Positions 3,911 through 6,564 of a DNA stretch of 6,564 nt are shown here, in pieces. The number at the start of each line of letters is the position of its first letter. The stretch's first letter is position 1. Both the position numbers and the translations under genes were made by a program. The stretch is from Intrasporangium_A sp051961875. GTDB taxonomy: Bacteria > Actinomycetota > Actinomycetes > Actinomycetales > Dermatophilaceae. Under the pieces are notes generated by a model that was not told the DNA's origin, did no database searches, and saw only the letters and a list, made by a program, of their open reading frames with translations. The stretch spans positions 1-6,564 of the forward strand of contig NZ_JBQCCV010000052.1 of assembly GCF_051961875.1 (NCBI RefSeq), given 5' to 3'.

Positions 3911-6564
3911 GGTGCCCAGGCGGGCGCGGTCGAGAGCCTGAGCGTCCCGGTCGGTGCGGAACCGGACGGCAGCGCCGTCTCGCTCGACGTGTCGGTCTAC
4001 GGCCAGCCCGGTGGCGGCCGGCACCCCGCGGTGCTGCTCGCCCACGGCTTCGGGGGCACCAAGGTGTCGGTGGCCGGCGAGGCGGCCGAGCTGCAGGAGC
4101 GGGGCTACGTCGTCGTGACGTGGACGGCCCGCGGGTTCGGTCGGTCCGGGGGCCGGATCCACCTCGACGACCCGAAGTACGAGGTCGCGGACGCCCGCGC
4201 CCTCGTCGACCTCGCCGCGAAACGACCCGACGTGCAGCTCGACGCGCCGGGCGACCCCCGGATCGGCGTGATGGGCGCGTCCTATGGCGGGGCACTCGCG
4301 CTGCTGCTCGCCGGCAGCGACCCGCGGGTTGACGGCGTCGTCGCCGCCATGACGTGGAACGACCTGTCCCAGGTGTTCTTCCCTCAGGCGGCCGTGACCG
4401 GGCCGTCGTCGACCCCCGCCGGCCGCGCCGCGGTGGCGACACCGGGCCCCTTCAAGCAGGACTGGGCCACCAACTTCTTCATGGGCGCACTGTCACCGGC
4501 CGGGCTGAGCCCCACCACCCCGTCCACCCCCTCCTCGTCCGACGCCCCCTCCCCATCGGCGAACGGACCGCTCGCGGGTGAACAGGCAGGTACAGCGACC
4601 GGTTCGGCCACGAACGGCCCGCTAGGGGCGAAGAGTGCCGCCTCCGGAGCCACCGCGGGGGCGTGCGGCCGGTTCGACCCGACCATCTGCCGGCTCTTCG
4701 TCGAGACCGCCCAGACCGGGACCCCGAGCGAGCAGCTGCTCACCCTGCTCGGGGCCCACAGCCCCAAGGCCGTGGCGAACCGCATCACCGCCCCGACCCT
4801 GCTCATCCAGGGCATGACCGACTCGCTCTTCGGGCTGGACCAGAGCGATGCCACCGCCCGCGTCCTCGCCGGGCACGGCACCCCGCTCGCCCTCCGCTGG
4901 AGCGACGGAGGACACGACGGGCCCAGCTCGCGCCAGCAGGAGGAGAAGGACGCGTCGTTCGCGTGGCTCGACCACTGGGTCAAGGACCGGGCCAAGGCCG
5001 GATCGCCTTCGCCCACCGACGGTTTCGTCTACGCGACCGCCTCGACGAAGCGCAACCAGCCGGCGGACCTGTGGTCCCTGCCGGTCTATCCCGGCCTGTC
5101 GACGCCGACCTCGGACCCGGCTCCGGAGCGGACACAGACGCTGCCCCTCAGGAGCGATGGCGGTGTCGCCCTCCGGCCGCCCGGCGGTCAGCCCGCCGCG
5201 ATGATCGCCGTCCCCGGCCTCGCCGCGCTCGGCAGCACCCTGTCGACCTACCAGCTCGCCGCCCTGCCGGGCCAGTCCGTCGCCCTCGATACCGAGCCGG
5301 TCAAGCAGGCCACGACGGTCGTCGGCTCGCCGACGATCCGGCTCTCGGTCACCTCGGACCAGCCGGTCGTGACGCTGTTCGCCTCGCTGTGGCGGGTCGC
5401 CGGAGGACAGCCGACCCTGCCGCACGCGCTCGTTGCGCCGATCCGCGTCAGGGTCACTCCCGGGCACGCCACCCCCGTCACGGTCTCGCTCCCCGCCGCG
5501 ACCTATCCCATGCCCGCAGGCAGCACGTGGCGCGTGCTCCTCTCGACGACCGAGGCCAGCTTCACCAACGACCGCACCCCGGCGAGCGTCTCCGTCGAGG
5601 CGACCAGCGGGCTCGAGGTCCCCGTCGCCGACGGCGAACCGGCCGCCGGCGCCACCCGGGGCCTCGACACCGAGGACGGGATCGCCGTCGCCGCCCTCGC
5701 CGTCCTGCTCCTCGCCGGGGCCGCCGCCGGCTTCGTCCGTCGCCGGCGCCGCACGCACCAGCGGACCCGCCCCGACCTGACCGACACGCCCCTCGTGGTC
5801 GAGCATCTGGTCAAGACCTACTCCGACGGCCATCGTGCCGTCGACGACGTGTCGTGGCGCGCCGAGAAGGGCCAGGTCGTCGGCTTGCTCGGCCCGAACG
5901 GCGCCGGCAAGACGACGACGATGCGGATGGTCATGGGCCTCATCCGGCCCGACTCGGGCACGGTCCACGTCCTCGGGCAGCCGGTCTCCGCGGGTGCCCC
6001 CGTGCTGCGCCGCGTCGGGGCGCTCATCGAGGGCCCCGGCTTCCTGCCCCACCTCACCGGCCGCCAGAACCTCGAGGCCTACTGGGCGGCCACCGGCCGC
6101 GATCCCGCCGAGGCGCACTTCGACGAGGCGCTCGACGTGGCCGCCCTCGGGGGCGCGCTCGAGCGGCCGGTCAAGTCCTACAGCCACGGGATGAAGCAGC
6201 GGCTCGGCATCGCGCAGGCCATGCTCGGCCTGCCCGAGCTGCTCATCCTCGACGAGCCGACCAACGGCCTGGACCCGCCCCAGATCGCCGCGATGCGCCC
6301 GATCCTGCGCCGCTATGCCGAGACCGGGCGCACCGTCGTCGTCTCGAGCCACCTGCTCGCGGAGGTCGAGCTGACCTGCACCGACGTCGTCGTCATGCAC
6401 GCCGGCCGGGTCGTCACGCCCGCCCGGGTCGCCGACCTCGTCGACAGCTCGGACACGACCGTCCTGGACCTCGCCGACGGCGCCGACACGGAGCGCCTCG
6501 CCACCGAGCTGGCCGAGCGCACCGGGATCACCGACGTCCGCGTCGACACCGACAGCCGCCTCGT
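3755..6564 (+). CDS. Exported S15/CocE-type hydrolase fused to an ABC transporter ATPase (C-terminus cut by window edge)
   Basis: At least 936 codons in one frame without a stop. A basic n-region and hydrophobic core with AAAASA end a signal peptide (about 1-52). An S15-type alpha/beta hydrolase follows: HGFGG (97-101), WTARGFGRSGG, nucleophile Ser176 in GASYGG, Asp356 in GMTDS, and His387 in GGHDG. The Asp-His spacing of 31 is close to the 28 of cocaine esterase. A Pro/Ser/Thr/Ala-rich insert covers 247-303. A jelly-roll-like S15 C-terminal domain (roughly 430-630) precedes a transmembrane helix (643-661) and RRRRR (662-666). The ABC domain has GPNGAGKT (713-720), LIEGPGF at the Q-loop (Glu759), signature SHGMKQR (from 810), LLILDEPTNGLD (Asp833, Glu834) and switch His866, as in BcrA/NatA-type exporters. 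GTG 3755 gives a proper n-region; ATG 3827 would lose it. The substrate is unknown, and a permease is expected downstream. Confidence 0.9.
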   Translation, partial: MSRLGPTGTYAAHRGFRGIARAARMAGLVAVLSLGGTAAGAGLAGPAAAASAGAQAGAVESLSVPVGAEPDGSAVSLDVSVYGQPGGGRHPAVLLAHGFGGTKVSVAGEAAELQERGYVVVTWTARGFGRSGGRIHLDDPKYEVADARALVDLAAKRPDVQLDAPGDPRIGVMGASYGGALALLLAGSDPRVDGVVAAMTWNDLSQVFFPQAAVTGPSSTPAGRAAVATPGPFKQDWATNFFMGALSPAGLSPTTPSTPSSSDAPSPSANGPLAGEQAGTATGSATNGPLGAKSAASGATAGACGRFDPTICRLFVETAQTGTPSEQLLTLLGAHSPKAVANRITAPTLLIQGMTDSLFGLDQSDATARVLAGHGTPLALRWSDGGHDGPSSRQQEEKDASFAWLDHWVKDRAKAGSPSPTDGFVYATASTKRNQPADLWSLPVYPGLSTPTSDPAPERTQTLPLRSDGGVALRPPGGQPAAMIAVPGLAALGSTLSTYQLAALPGQSVALDTEPVKQATTVVGSPTIRLSVTSDQPVVTLFASLWRVAGGQPTLPHALVAPIRVRVTPGHATPVTVSLPAATYPMPAGSTWRVLLSTTEASFTNDRTPASVSVEATSGLEVPVADGEPAAGATRGLDTEDGIAVAALAVLLLAGAAAGFVRRRRRTHQRTRPDLTDTPLVVEHLVKTYSDGHRAVDDVSWRAEKGQVVGLLGPNGAGKTTTMRMVMGLIRPDSGTVHVLGQPVSAGAPVLRRVGALIEGPGFLPHLTGRQNLEAYWAATGRDPAEAHFDEALDVAALGGALERPVKSYSHGMKQRLGIAQAMLGLPELLILDEPTNGLDPPQIAAMRPILRRYAETGRTVVVSSHLLAEVELTCTDVVVMHAGRVVTPARVADLVDSSDTTVLDLADGADTERLATELAERTGITDVRVDTDSRL
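4493..4663 (+). other. Low-complexity Pro/Ser/Thr/Ala insert inside the hydrolase domain
   Basis: Residues 247-303 lack aromatic residues and consist mostly of Ser, Thr, Pro, Ala and Gly, with NGPL occurring twice (AACGGACCGCTC and AACGGCCCGCTA). The codons include CTA, ACA, GCA and AGT, which are uncommon elsewhere in the window. The insert sits between the nucleophile and the acid, where S15 enzymes have their helical cap. It is followed by CGRFDPTIC (Cys304, Cys312), a possible disulfide loop. It is likely a flexible, solvent-exposed linker. Confidence 0.7.

Noticed and set aside
3783..3941. ATG at 3783 as an alternative start
   Set aside because: It is out of frame with the hydrolase and reaches a stop after about 52 Pro/Arg/Ser-rich codons.
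4622..6400. Long minus-strand open frame (592 codons) opposite the fusion gene
   Set aside because: Its product is a Gly/Arg/Asp/Val-rich string with no recognisable domain, as expected antisense to a GC-rich gene. The plus strand there carries clear catalytic and ABC motifs.

Overview
The window is GC-rich throughout, with strong G/C third-position bias, dense gene packing and four starts that look leaderless. This points to a high-GC actinobacterium. The gene mix would fit Micrococcales, but I cannot name a genus from the sequence.

Layout: the window divides around a 67-bp divergent intergenic region (2293-2359). On the minus strand, reading away from it, lie tpx (thiol peroxidase, 2292-1801), then a secreted or membrane-anchored S41-peptidase-like protein (1765-755), then its tandem paralogue (609 to the window edge, cut at the C-terminus). 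On the plus strand lie a ceramidase-superfamily membrane protein (2360-3031), a small ankyrin-repeat protein (3041-3436), a two-helix membrane protein whose GTG start overlaps the ankyrin stop (3433-3705), and a very large gene running off the right edge (3755 to beyond 6564).

The most unusual gene is the last one. One uninterrupted frame encodes an export signal, an S15/CocE-type alpha/beta hydrolase with a visible Ser-Asp-His triad, a jelly-roll-like domain, one transmembrane helix with an RRRRR stop-transfer, and a BcrA/NatA-type ABC ATPase. The predicted topology puts the hydrolase outside and the ATPase in the cytoplasm. The partner permease would be expected just past the window edge.

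A second theme is loss of catalytic residues. Both S41-like proteins lack the family's active-site signatures. The ceramidase-like protein keeps the fold landmarks but lacks several residues equivalent to catalytic or zinc-binding positions. They may be binding or sensory proteins rather than enzymes.

A third theme is expression. Four genes have a TAnnnT hexamer exactly 6 nt before the start codon, the hallmark of leaderless transcripts in actinobacteria. In contrast, tpx has a strong Shine-Dalgarno sequence and the two-helix gene appears translationally coupled. I see no RNA genes, CRISPR arrays, transposases or attachment sites. No stretch longer than 300 bases lacks a gene; the longest gap (610-754) holds only the promoter of the paralogue and part of a 15-bp tandem repeat.
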